DNA from: Muscardinus avellanarius
Lineage: Eukaryota > Chordata > Mammalia > Rodentia > Gliridae
NCBI GenBank assembly: GCA_963383645.1
Contig: OY726559.1
Location: 108,120,235 to 108,184,234 of the forward strand
Length of the DNA stretch: 64,000 nt
Reading direction: 5' to 3'
In this document: one piece after another, positions 1 through 11,279 of the stretch
Layout: the number at the start of each line of letters is the position of its first letter
Position numbering within the stretch: the first letter of the stretch is position 1
Made by a program: the position numbers and the translations under genes
Notes under the pieces: model-generated
What the model was told of the DNA's origin: nothing
The model's input: the letters and a program-made list of their open reading frames with translations, nothing else
The model's database searches: none

Positions 1-480
1 GATTTAAAAAACATGAAAATTAATTGAAATGCCTAACTTTGGAGTTGATTCTGGATTGAAATAAATAGCAAAGAGAATATATCATTAGGTCAACTAGAGA
101 AATTTGAATATGGAACATATGCTAGGTAATATTACTATTTCTTCACTTCAGAGGGTCTAGCAATAACATAAACAGAATAATCATTTAATTTTTCAGATAT
201 ACCCAAGTATTTAAGTTGAAATGTTATAATATCTATAATTCATGTCAAATAGCTTAGCAAAACAAGCAACTTCTTAAAGTTTTCTAAATTTAGGTTTTGT
301 ATTTAGGTATATAATCCACACTGATATAAATTTTGGCATATGAAGTGACTTGTGAAGGTTTTTTTTAGAAAAAATACACAATTGTTCACACCCCATTAAT
401 TGATCATATTTCTCCAACTAATTATCTTTGCTTCTTTGTAAAAAAAAAAAAACTAGTTGATTATGTGTGTGTGAGTTACT
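1..480. other. AT-rich stretch, no gene seen
   Basis: AT-rich sequence with no credible coding frame. It may be the 3' part of the antisense L1 remnant that follows, but the match is too weak to assert. Confidence 0.4.
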
Positions 481-860
481 TTCTGGACTCTATTCTGGTC
501 CATAGATCTACTTGTATTTCCTGACACCAATACCATACTGTCTTGATTTATGTAAATTTGTAATGCATCTTGAAACCAGGTAGTGTGAATTCTCTCACTT
601 TGTTCTGCTTTTCAAAGCATTTTGAATATTCCAAGACCTTTGCATTTTCACGTAAATTTTGAATCGGCTTGTCAATTTTTCCAAAAGAAGTCTTGGGTTT
701 TTTTTAATTTGGGATGAATTGATTAGTTTTGGGAGGACTGATATCTTAACTATTGATCTTTCAATCTATTAATTCATTTATTTAGGTTTTCTTTATAATT
801 TTAGCAATATTTTTAGTTTGCAATATATAAATATTAACCATATTTTATCAGGTTAATTTC

Positions 861-1056
861 TTTTTTTGAGGGTACTGGGGATGGAACCCAGGGGATATTG
901 TACCTCTGAGATACACCCCCAGTCCTATTTTATATTTTATTTGGGAACAGGGTCTCACTAAATTGCTGAGAGCCTCACTAAGTAGCTGAGGCTGGCAATC
1001 CTCCTGTCTCAGCCTCCCAAGCGCTGGGATTACAAGCGTGTGCCACCATGCCTGGC
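861..1056 (-). mobile_element. B1-dID SINE with TSD
   Basis: Antisense dimeric SINE: shortened ID unit, then an A-rich linker, then a B1 monomer ending in the inverted Pol III promoter region. The 14-bp direct repeat TATCAGGTTAATTT flanks it at 847-860 and 1057-1070, so the boundaries are firm and the host L1 sequence can be read across. Confidence 0.9.
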
Positions 1057-1465
1057 TATCAGGTTAATTTATGACTATTTAATATGTTTTTATACTATTA
1101 TAAATAGTATTTCAAATTTTCAATTCCCAATTGTTGCCAATGTACAGAAAACAATTTTTGAATACTGACCTTGCTAAATGCACAAATTCATTCTGTTGGC
1201 TTGCTTGCTTTCTTTCCTTTTTTTGGTCACTTTCTTTGAATTTTCTGTATAGATGATGATGTCATATGTGAATACAGAGAGTTTTACTACTTTTTTCCCC
1301 AAAATAGATGCCATTTATTTCTTTTTCTTGCCATATTGTACTGTTACGTATAGTATAATGCTGAACAGATGTGGTGGAGCAGACAGTCTTGACTTGATCC
1401 TAGAGGAGAAGCATTTAATCTTTCAAGATTATGTGAAGTTAGCTGTAAGTTGTATTTTTGCATGT

Positions 1466-1637
1466 GTGTGCTATTGGGGATGGAAGCCAGAGGCATTTTA
1501 CCTCAACATTACACACCAGCCCAATTTTATTTTTTATTTGGAAACAAGGTCTCAGTAAGTTAATGAGAGTCTCACTACCTTCTGAGGGCTCTCTTCCAAC
1601 CTGTGACCTTCCTGTCTCAACTTCCCAAAGCTGTAGG
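1466..1637 (-). mobile_element. B1-dID SINE, diverged
   Basis: Antisense copy of the same dimeric SINE, more diverged than the one at 861. The ID-like arm is at 1466-1530 and the B1 arm at 1545-1637, lacking the usual B1 end. It sits inside the old L1 remnant. Confidence 0.7.
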
Positions 1638-2598
1638 TTTTTTATAGATGCTATTTATCAAGCGGAGGAAGTGTCTTCTATTTATAGATAGCTTCGTTTT
1701 TTTTTAAAAAAATCAGGGATGGATGTTAAATTTTGTTCAATGTTTTTTTCAATTTATTAAAATTATCATAGACCATTTTTTATCTTTCTTTTTTTTCTGT
1801 TAGTCTGAAAAACCAGTTCCTTTTCATTTTGAAAGTTTAAACTAAATAATTCTAGTTTAGTAAATTTTTTCTCTGAGTTTTTTAAATAGAGAAATAAAAA
1901 TTGCATATATATGTGTATATATAAGTATATATGATGTACAACATGGTGTTTTGATATATATATGCATTTTAAAATGTATTGTGAAATTAAGTCAAGCTGT
2001 TTAACATCTGGATGACCTCACATGTTTGGTGTGTGTGGAGAGAACTCTTAAAATCTACACTTTTAGCAGTTTTCAAGTATGTAATAGATACTTCTTTATT
2101 TTTCATATATACAATAGAGCTCTTGAATCTACTCCTTTTTGTTCTTATTAAAATTTTGTATTCTTCAACCAACATCTCGCCAATGCCCATCACTAGATTC
2201 TGTAACAACCACATTATTTTTTGCTTTTATGAATTTGACTTTTTAGATTCCTCACACATGTAAAATAATGCAATATTTGTCTTTATGTGTTTGGCTTATT
2301 TTACTTAACATAATATCCTCCAGATTTGTTCATGTTGTTGCAAAGGACAGAGTTTCTTTTCTCTTAAAGAGTGTATGGTATTCCATTGTTTATATATACC
2401 ACTTTTCTTTATTTATTCATCTGTTGATGGATACGTAAGTTGATGCCATAATGTGGCTTTTGTTAACAAAACTATAAAGAACATGATAGTGCAGATATCT
2501 TTTTGATATACTGACTTCTACTCTAGGTAAATATCAAAAAGTGAGATTGCTGGATTGTATGTTAATTCTACTTTTAGTTTTTTGAGGAATATCTATAA

Positions 2599-2792
2599 TT
2601 TTTTTTTGTGTGTGGTACTGGGGTTTCTGGAAACACTTATACCTCTCAGGCTACACTCCCAGACACCTATTTTTTATATTTTTATTTGGAAACAGGGTCT
2701 CTTAAGCCAGCGAGGCTGGCTTTGAATCTGCGTGATCCTCCTGTCTCCACCTCCCAAGCGCGGGGATTACAAGCATGCGTCACCACACCTGG
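2599..2792 (-). mobile_element. B1-dID SINE
   Basis: Antisense dimeric SINE with a T-rich start (its A-tail), ID-like arm, and B1 arm ending at the inverted promoter near 2790. It lies directly beside the short retrocopy at 2811. Confidence 0.85.
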
Positions 2793-2810
2793 CTACATCT
2801 ATTGATTTTT

Positions 2811-2981
2811 TTTTTGGAAGATTTAAAGAAGTTTATTATGCATAGCTTGGACAGTTGCTGAAGATTTAAAGAAGTTTATTAAAAAGATAGAAATACAGAA
2901 AATAGAAATACAGAAAATAGTTACAGCCCCATGCCAAAATGGCATGAGGGGGGAGGGTGGCCCGGGACAACTCACCACTCC
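2811..2981 (-). mobile_element. Short processed retrocopy of unknown RNA
   Basis: A poly(T) run (minus-strand poly(A)) starts the insert. Near-identical 18-bp repeats beginning CTACATCTAT flank it at 2793-2810 and 2982-2999 (one mismatch). On the minus strand it ends in two copies of a 21-bp unit (2818-2838 and 2861-2881), each containing an AATAAA signal. It is therefore an L1-mobilised copy of a polyadenylated RNA 3' end, perhaps from an LTR transcript. The source is not recognised. Confidence 0.6.
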
Positions 2982-3635
2982 CTACATCTATAGATTTTTA
3001 TAATGACTATACTAACTTACATTCCTACCAACAGTGTACATGTGTTCTCTTATCTCCACATCTTTTTAATAATAACTATTCTGACAGGTGTGAAGTAATA
3101 TCTCATTGTGGTTTTAGTTTGCAATTACATAATGATTGTGATGCTGAACATTTCTTCGTAAATATGTCGGACATTTGTATGTCATCTTTTGAGAAATGTC
3201 TTTTCAGATCATTTGCTTATTTTTAAATTGTATTACTCATGTTCTCTTTGGGTTACTTATACATTTTGGGTAATAACCCTTTATCAGATATATGGGGGTC
3301 TAATTTGATTCTTTTGCAGATAAATAGTTTTTCCAACACTGTTTATTGAAGAGACTGCCCTTTCACATTGTTTATTCCTGGCACCTATGTTGAAAATCAG
3401 TTGACCATAAAATGTGGGATTATTTCTGGGATCTCTATTTTGTTGATTGTTCTACATGTGTTTTTATGCCATTGTCATGCTCTTTTGGCTACTATAGACT
3501 TGTAGTAGATTTTTAAATTAGATAATATGATGTATCTGGCTATGCTCTCTTTGCTCAAATCTACATTGGTTATTTTCGGTCTTTTATATCTCTAAAAAAA
3601 TTTAAGAATTTTTTTTCTGTAAAAAAAAATCATGG

Positions 3636-4216
3636 AAGCTGTGTGTGGTGGCGCACACTTATGATCCTACCATTCGGGAGGCAGAGACCAGAGAATCGTG
3701 GTTTGTGGACAGTCTTAGCTACGTAGTGAGGCCCTTTGCAACTCAGTGAGAACCTGTTTCAAAATTAAAAAAAAAAGATTAAAAAATAGGTTTGGGGAAA
3801 AAAATCTATCCTAATATATGATAGTTTCACCTAAAAAAAAAAAAAAAGAAAAAATATTCTCTGGTAAGAAAGAAAGCAAAAAGAAATATTGAAATGTTAT
3901 CTTTAAGTTATCAAAAGCTTGGTATCAGACAAATGAAACTGTTACGTGAGATTATCATTTTTAATTTTGGATAAATTGCTATAATACTAGATGTCAACCA
4001 CTAAGCCAAGCATGGGAAGGAGGGATGGGGAGGGAATGGGGTGGGGATCGGGTGGGGGTTGACTGGCGATGTGTGCATGTATGTCTACAAAAGTTTTTTT
4101 TTTGTATCCCACTATGATGTATGAATACAGTGCACCAATAAAAAATTTTAAAAAATTAAAAAAAATAGGTTTGGGGTGTGGCTTGGAGGTACAACGCCCC
4201 TGGGTTCCATCCCCAG
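3636..4216 (+). mobile_element. B1-dID SINE split by an L1 fragment
   Basis: Sense SINE with the B1 arm at about 3640-3778 and the shortened ID arm at 4160-4216, ending in an A/C-rich tail. The 362-bp L1 tail at 3798-4159 inserted in its linker and duplicated the local sequence. Confidence 0.8.
3798..4159 (+). mobile_element. L1 3'-tail insertion nested in a SINE
   Basis: A 362-bp insert flanked by a 17-bp repeat (AAAAAATAGGTTTGGGG at 3781-3797 and 4160-4176). It consists only of L1 3'UTR: a low-complexity start, a G-rich tract near 4015-4065, and the terminal GTGCACCAATAAAAA signal. The upstream part matches the 3'UTR of the rearranged L1 at 16908-17263, not the 3'UTR type seen at 32.1 and 57.4 kb. 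Confidence 0.8.
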
Positions 4217-4479
4217 TACCGCAAAAACAAAACAAAACAAAAAGAAGTCATGAAACTTTGATAGGGGTTGCACTGTATCTGTAGATTGCCTCAGATAGTA
4301 TGGACAGTTAAACAATGTTAATTCTTCCAATCCATGTTAACAAGATATGTTTACATGTATTTGTGTCCTTTTCAAATTTATTCATGAATATCTTGTACTT
4401 TTCAGTGTACTTTCTCAGTTAAATTTATCCCAAAGTAATATTTTTGTGACTAGTGTAAATAAAATTTGTTTATTTATTT

Positions 4480-4666
4480 ATTTTGTGGTACTGGGGATGG
4501 GACCCAGAGGCATTCTACTTCCTAGCTACACCCCCATTTCTATTTTTTATTCTTTTATTTTGAAACAGGGCCTCACTAAGTAGCTGAGCCTGTCCTCGAA
4601 CCTTGATCTTCCTGTCTCAGCCTCCTGAATGCTGGGATTACAAGCGTGTGCCACCACACAGAGCTC
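4480..4666 (-). mobile_element. B1-dID SINE
   Basis: Antisense dimeric SINE inside the old L1, with an ID-like arm (4483-4540) and B1 arm (4560-4666). Confidence 0.85.
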
Positions 4667-6391
4667 TTAATTTCTTTTTAAACAGTTTATTAGTGTAGAG
4701 AAATAATTTTTGTATGTTGATTTTTGTGTTCTGTAATTTTGCTGACTTTATTCTAATCACTTTTTGTTTGTTTTGTAGTCTTTGAAGTTTTCTATATATA
4801 AAGTCATGGGTCTTCTTTGAATAATGACAATGTGATTCCCTCTTTTCTATTTGGATGCCTTTTATTTATTTTTCTTATTTACTTGCAATGGTTAGGACTT
4901 CCAGTACTATGTTAAATAGAAGTGATGAGAATGGGTATTCTTGTTCCAGGTGTAAGAAGAATACCGTTCAGCTTTTCACCATTGAATATAATGTTGGCTG
5001 TGGCCTGTCACATATGGCCTTCATTATGTTGAGGTACATCCATTTTTATTCATAATTTCTTGAGAGTTTTTATCATGAAAGGATTTTGTATTTTATTGAA
5101 TACCTTTTCTGCATCTTTTGAGGTAATCATATGATTTTTATATTTTACTCTGTTAATATGGTGAATCATATTTATTGATTTCCATATGTTGAAACATACT
5201 GGAAACCCAGGAATAAATCACATTTGATCATGGTGAAATATCTTTTTAAGGTGTGGTTGCATTTAGTTTGCCACTATGTGTTAGAGGATATTTGCATATC
5301 GGTTCATCAGGGATATCCACCTCTAATATGTTTCTTGTAGTATAGTTGTCTGGTTTTGGTGTTAGACTAATGGTGGACTGTCTTTGAATGCTTTCAAGAT
5401 ATTGGTACACTATCTTCTTACTTGCCTAAGGTCTGACAAAGGATCCAAGTCATCTCTATTGTTGTTTCTCTGTATCTAAAGTGTTTTTTTTTTTCAGAAT
5501 TTTTTCCCCTTACCATTATTTTTAAGCGGTTTGATTATGATATGTTCTGGTGTTCTCATATTTTATTTGTATTTCTATGCTTAGAGTCCATTGATTTTCT
5601 TATCTCAGCTTACAAGTTTCTATAAGTTTGGAAATATTTCAGCCATTATTTCTTTAAGTGTTTTGATTTCATTTCCTTAGCATCTCATTATATGTGCTTA
5701 TTTGCCTGGTTAAAGTTGTCTCATGGTTCAGTGATCCTTGGTTTATCTTTGTCTTTTTTTTATTAATCTTTTGTGTTTCAGTAAGAATAGTTTCTATTAC
5801 TGTATCTCCAAATTTACACATCTTTCCTCTTTTGATGTCTAATAGGATGTTAATTTCATCCATTATATTTTTTATCTTGGACATTTTAGTTTTTAATCTG
5901 TAGAAGTTTATTTTTTAAAAATCTTCCATATCTTTACCTAATACATTAATTTTTTTCTATTTTTTTGAACAACAGAATATAGTTAGCATAACTGTTTTAC
6001 TCTCTCTAGTCACTAATGCTATCATATGTATCGGTTCTGTTATTTTTCATTAATTTATTTTTAAAATTCTCATTATGAGTTTTATTTTTCTAATTGTTTG
6101 TGTACAACTTGGCCTTTTTTAAATTTAAATTTTTTTTATTTTTATGTGGAACATATTGAAATGGCATACATTCAAACTGTGCTTGGAGTCATCTCACCCC
6201 AACTTATCCTTCTCCCCCTCCCAACAATGAATGTCCAGGTTAAACATGCTATATTCATACTTTTACACATATTCGGATATAGTCCCTTCATTCATCAACC
6301 TCAGCCTTTTTCCTCTCCAATCCTTCCATTCTAGCTTTGCTGAGGTTTCCGCTCCATTATCTGGAATCCCTCTGGTATCCCTAATACTCCC

Positions 6392-8842
6392 TAGTTTGGG
6401 CAGATTAGAGAAAACATATGTCCCTTCTCCTTCTGTGCTTGGCTGATCTCACTTAACATAATGTTCTCTAGATTTTTCCATCTTCTTGTGAATGACATGA
6501 TTTTGTTCTTCTTTATAGCTGAGTAGAATTCCATTGTGTGTATTTCCCATAACTTTGCAATCCATTCATCTGTTGATGGAGACTTAGGTTGGTTCCATAT
6601 TTTGGCTATTATGCATTGTGCCGCTATGAACACAGGTATGCATATGTTGATGTAGTTCTCTGATTTCAACCCCTTTGGAAAAATACCCAGGAGTGGTAGA
6701 GGTGGATCATATGGTGGATCTATTTCCAGTTTTCTAAGAAATCTCCACACTGATCTCCATAGCAGCTGAACTAGTTTGCACTCCCACCAACAGTGTAAAA
6801 TAGTTTCTCTTTCCCTACATCCTTGCCAGCATTTGTTTTTACTTGATTTCTTTATGCTTGCCACTCTGACTGGGGTTAGATGGAATCTCAGTGTAGTTTT
6901 GATTTGCATCTCCCTGATGGCTAATAATGTTGAACATCTTTTCATGTATGTATTGGCCATTTGTATCTCTTCTTTTGTGAAGTGTCTATTCAATTCAGTT
7001 GTCTATTTCTTGATTGGGTTATTTGTTTTGCTAGTGTAGAGTCTTTTGAGCTCTTTGTATATTCTAGATATTAGCCCTTTATCAGAGTGGTAACTGGTGA
7101 AGATCTTTTCCCATTCTGTAGGCTTTCTCTTTAGGTTCTTGATGGTTTCCTTTGATGAGAAGAAACTTTTTAGTTTGATGCCATCCCACTTGTTAATTCT
7201 TGCTTTAATTTAATGTGCTTTAGAGGTCTTTTGAGAAAGTTACTGCCTGTTCCTATATGTTGGAGTGTTGAAACTATGCCCTCCTCTAATAACTTCACAG
7301 TCTCTGGTCTAATTTCTAAGTCTTTGATCCATCATATTGATGTTGATTTCTGTGCACGGTGAGAGATAGAGATTTAGTTCTATCTTTCAACAAATGGATA
7401 TCCAGTTTTCCCAGCACCATTTGTTGAAAAGGCTGTCTTTTCTCCAGTGTATGAGTTTGGCCCCTTTGTCAAAGATCAATTGATTATAGGTGTGTGGGTT
7501 TGTTTCTGTATCTAATATTCTGTTCCACTGGTCAGTATGTCTGTTGTTGTGCCAATACCATGCTGTTTTTACTACTATTGATCTATAGTATAATTTGAAG
7601 TCCAGAATTGTGATGCCTCCTGCCTGGTTCTTGTTGCTGAGGATTGCTTTGGCTATTCTGGGTCTTTCCTTTATCCATGTAAAATTCATGACTGATTTTT
7701 CTAGGTCTATGAAAAATGTCATTGGTATTGTGATAGGAATTGCATTGAATCTGTAGTTCATTTTTGGCAGAATGGCGATTTTGATGGTATTTATTCTGCC
7801 TATCCATGAGCATGGGAGATCTTTCCATCTCCCAAGATCTTCTTCAATTTCTTTCTTTAATGTTTTATAGTTTTTACTATAGACGTATTTTACATCTTTG
7901 GTTAGGTATATTCCTAGGTATTTTAATTGGTTTTGAGTTTATAGTGAATGGAATTGTTTTATTTCTTTCATTGTGGATTCTTTGTTGGCATATAGAAAAT
8001 CAACTGATTTCTTTAGATTGATTTTGTATCCTGCAACTTTGCTGAATTGGTTAATCAGCTCCAGTAGTCTTTTGATTGAATTTGTTGGGTCTTCTAGATA
8101 AAGGATCATGTCATCTGCAAATAAGGATAATTTTAATTTACTCTCTTCCTATTTGAATTTCTTTGATTTCCTTCTCTTGTCTTATTGCTGTGGCAAGAGT
8201 CTTGAGGACTATATTTAAAAGGAGTGGTGATAGTGGGTATCCTTCTCTTGTTCCTAATTTTAGAGGAAATCTTGTAGTTTTTCCCCATTCAATATGATGT
8301 TAGCTTTGGGTTTATTGTATATTGCCATAATGATGTTAAAATACGTTCCTTGTATTCCAATTTTCTGCAGAGTCTTTAACATGAATGGGTGTTAGAATTT
8401 GTCAAATGCCTTTTCAGCATCTATTGATATGATCATGTAGTTTTTCTTCTTAGTTCTATTTATGTGGTAAATAATGTGTATTGATTTGCGTATGTTGAAC
8501 CAGCCTTGCTTTTCTGGGGTGAAACCAAATTGGTTTTAATATACAATTCTCTTGATATGGTTTTGAATGCATATAGCTAGGATTTTGTTTAGAATTTTTG
8601 CCTCTATGTTCATTAAGGGTATTGGTCTATAATTTTCCTTTCTTTAGGTATCTGTATTTTGTTTGGTGATTAATGTGATACTTGCTTCATAGAAGGAATT
8701 TGGGAGAATTCCATCCCTTTCAATTACCCAGAACAAGTTGTGAAGTACTGGGGTTAGTTCTTTACTGAAGGTTTTGTAGAATTCAGCTGTAAACCTGTCA
8801 GGGCCTGGGCCTTTCTTTGATGGCAGAATTTTTATTGCTGTT

Positions 8843-8902
<60 letters not shown>

Positions 8903-10248
8903 TTTTTTTTTTTGCTTGCCATTGGTTGGTTTAGGCTTGCTATGTCCTTTTGGTTCAGTTTAGGTAGTTATTTCTGCTTAGAAATTTATTGATTTCTTTC
9001 ATGTTTTCCAGTCTATTGGAGTATAGATTTTTACAATAGCTTCTGATAATCCTTTGAATTTCCCCACTGTCTGTGATGATGTCTCCTTTTTCATTTCTGA
9101 TTTTAATAATTTGAGTTGATTCTCTCTTTCTTTTGGTTAGGTTGTTTGTCAATCCTATTAATCTTTTCAAAGAACCAGCTTTTTGTTTTGTTGATTCTTT
9201 GAAATTTTTTATTCTTTATTTTACTTATTTTTGGTCTGATTTTAATAATTTCCTGCCTTCTGATGGCATTGAGATTAGACTGTTGCAGTCTTTCTAGGTC
9301 CTTGAGATGTATCATTAGGTTGTTTACTTGGTAAGTCTCTGTTCTTCTTATGTGGGCACTCAATGCTCTAAACTTTTTTCTTAACACCACCTTCAAAGCA
9401 TCCCATAAATTTTGGTAAGTTGTCTCTCTATTTTCATTTAATTTCAGAAATTTCTTTATTACTCCCCTAATTTCTGATTTTATCCACTCATCGTTCAATA
9501 GTGTATCATTCAATCTCCGTGTATTTAAATGGTTTCTTTTGGGTTTTCTGTTGTTGATTTCTACTTTCATTCCATTATGGTCTGAAAAGATACAAGGAGT
9601 TATGTTACATCTGTTGAATTTGCTGGTGCTTGCTTTGTGGCCCAGGATGTGATTTATTTTTTAGAAGGTTCCATGGGCTGCTGAGGTGAATGTGTATTCT
9701 GCTGTTCCTGGCTGAAATATTCTGTATATGTCTATTAGGTCCATTTGGTTTATAGTTTTCTTTAGTAATGAAGAGTCTTTTGCCTTGAAGATTGATCCAG
9801 TGGTGTGAGAGGTGTGTTGAAATCTCCCAATATTATTATATTTGGGTTTATTTGGGAATCTGATGTTTCAGGAGGGTTTGTTTTACAAATGTGGCTGCAC
9901 CCACATTTGGGGCATAAACATTTACTATCATTATATCTTCTTGGTGGATCGTTCTTTTTAATAAAAGGAAGTGCCCTGCTTTGTCTCTTCTGATGTGTTA
10001 TAGCTTAAAGTCTGTCTTGTTGTATATCAGCATTGCTACCCCTACCCGTTAGCATGATATATCTTTTTCCATCCTTTCACTTTCAGTCTGTGAATGTCTT
10101 TGGCTGTAAGGTGAGTTTCTTGAAAACAGCATATATTTGGGTTATGTTTTTTAATCCATATTGCCAGTATATGTCTTTTGATTGGTGAGTTAAGTCCTTT
10201 GACATTCAGAGTTATTATTGAAATATAATTTTTGCTTCCTGTCATTTT
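6392..10248 (-). pseudogene. L1 ORF2 (endonuclease-reverse transcriptase) pseudogene
   Basis: L1 ORF2 nicks DNA and reverse-transcribes L1 RNA. The length of about 3.86 kb fits the usual ~1,275 codons. The N-terminal endonuclease segment (10245 down to 10042) shows the LNVKGLNSP and ETHL motifs. Linker segments lie at 9570-8955. A reverse transcriptase segment (8922-8644) has the GPDRFTAEFYK region. The FADDM catalytic motif is still encoded at 8107-8121. The C-terminal part (6993-6391) is a 200-residue open frame that includes a cysteine cluster. The frame changes many times, and a GAAA microsatellite has expanded within it. Confidence 0.85.
8841..8913. repeat. (TTTC)n microsatellite plus T-run
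   Basis: About 15 TTTC units followed by a run of T, lying inside the L1 ORF2 remnant. On the minus strand it would encode a lysine/arginine/glutamate-rich insert absent from normal ORF2. Confidence 0.95.
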
Positions 10249-10398
10249 GTGTTCTATCTTCTTTGGTATAATGTTATTTCTTCTCTACTTAGATGCCCCT
10301 CTGATCAACTTCATCTCTTCTCTGGTTCTGAAATTTGTTTCTCTTTTCTTTTTTATGGTTTAATTATTTAAGTATTTTCTCTAGGGTTGGCTTTGTAT

Positions 10399-11270
10399 TC
10401 ATGAATTTTTTGAGATTATGCTGATATTTAAACACTTTTTTTCTTTGTCAATTCTGAATAATAACTTTGTTGGATATAGCACTTTTAGTTGGAAGTTGTT
10501 TTCTTCCAGGGTCTGGATCACATCATAGTCTCTCCTGGTATTTATGACTTGGGTTTTATATTCTGGGGTGATTTTTATTGTTTTGCCCCTATATATCACC
10601 CATTCTTTTTTTCTCACTGTTTTTAAGATTTTTTTCCTTGGCCTTTATGTTGGTCATTTTGATTATTACATGGCATGGGAAGGTCTTTCTTTGATCTTGT
10701 CTTAATGGTGTTCTGTATGTCTCCTGAATGTGTAAGTCCAAGTTTCTTTCTATGTATGGAAAATTCTCTAAAATTACTTCTCTCAAGAGATTACAAATAT
10801 CCTTGGTCTGTACCTCTATTCCTTCTTCAGTGCCTTTTATCTGTAAATTATGATGTTTCATATTGTTCCATAGTTGTTGGATGTTTAGGTTTTGTTGTTA
10901 TAATGACTTCTGTATGATGTTGACTGTGCTTTTGGTTTTGAATGAACTGTCTTCTTACAGTAATATTCTATTTTCCATTTCATCTAATCTTTCAGAATTT
11001 CTTTCTATTGCTATCATTTCATTTATTGACTCTTTCATTTCATTCCAGACCTCTTTCTGATTCTATCTTAGTGTCTCCATTTTCTCTTTATTTCCAGTAT
11101 ACTTTGAGGCCTTTCATCATATTGAATATCAGGATTCAGAATTATCCTTCTTGTATTTCTTGTAGGTCAATATTTGTGATATCCATTATTTCTTCACTGT
11201 TTCTAGTTCTCATATTTTCAAGGTGCTCAGGCTTGTTTTTCTGATGTCTTCACATCTTTTGTGCATATTA
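10399..11270 (-). pseudogene. L1 ORF1 (RNA-binding chaperone) pseudogene
   Basis: L1 ORF1 protein is a trimeric RNA-binding chaperone. The RRM-like and C-terminal regions are recognisable in two overlapping frames (10861-10589 and 10617-10399), with motifs such as NLQIKGTEEG, YRTPLRQDQR and EENNFQ. The coiled-coil part toward 11270 is degraded. A frameshift near 10600 separates the pieces. Confidence 0.8.
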
Positions 11271-11279
11271 TGTCTAATC

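Larger units (their letters stand above)
480..1880 (-). mobile_element. Old L1 ORF2 remnant
   Basis: The reverse complement reads as decayed L1 ORF2. The region corresponding to the end of the reverse transcriptase domain lies near 490-850, and the degraded catalytic-motif region near 1250-1460. Order along the window runs from C-terminal to N-terminal, as expected for a minus-strand copy. Two SINEs interrupt it. Many stops and indels make it inactive. Boundaries are approximate. Confidence 0.65.
1890..6103 (-). mobile_element. Old L1, 3'UTR to ORF1 region
   Basis: A second decayed minus-strand L1. Its AT-rich 3'UTR is near 1890-2250, the ORF2 C-terminal region near 2250-3600, reverse transcriptase-like sequence near 4680-5450, and ORF1-like or 5' sequence near 5500-6100. 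Part of ORF2 seems missing around 5400-5550. It is broken by SINEs, a small retrocopy and a nested L1 fragment. Frames are heavily disrupted. Confidence 0.7.
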
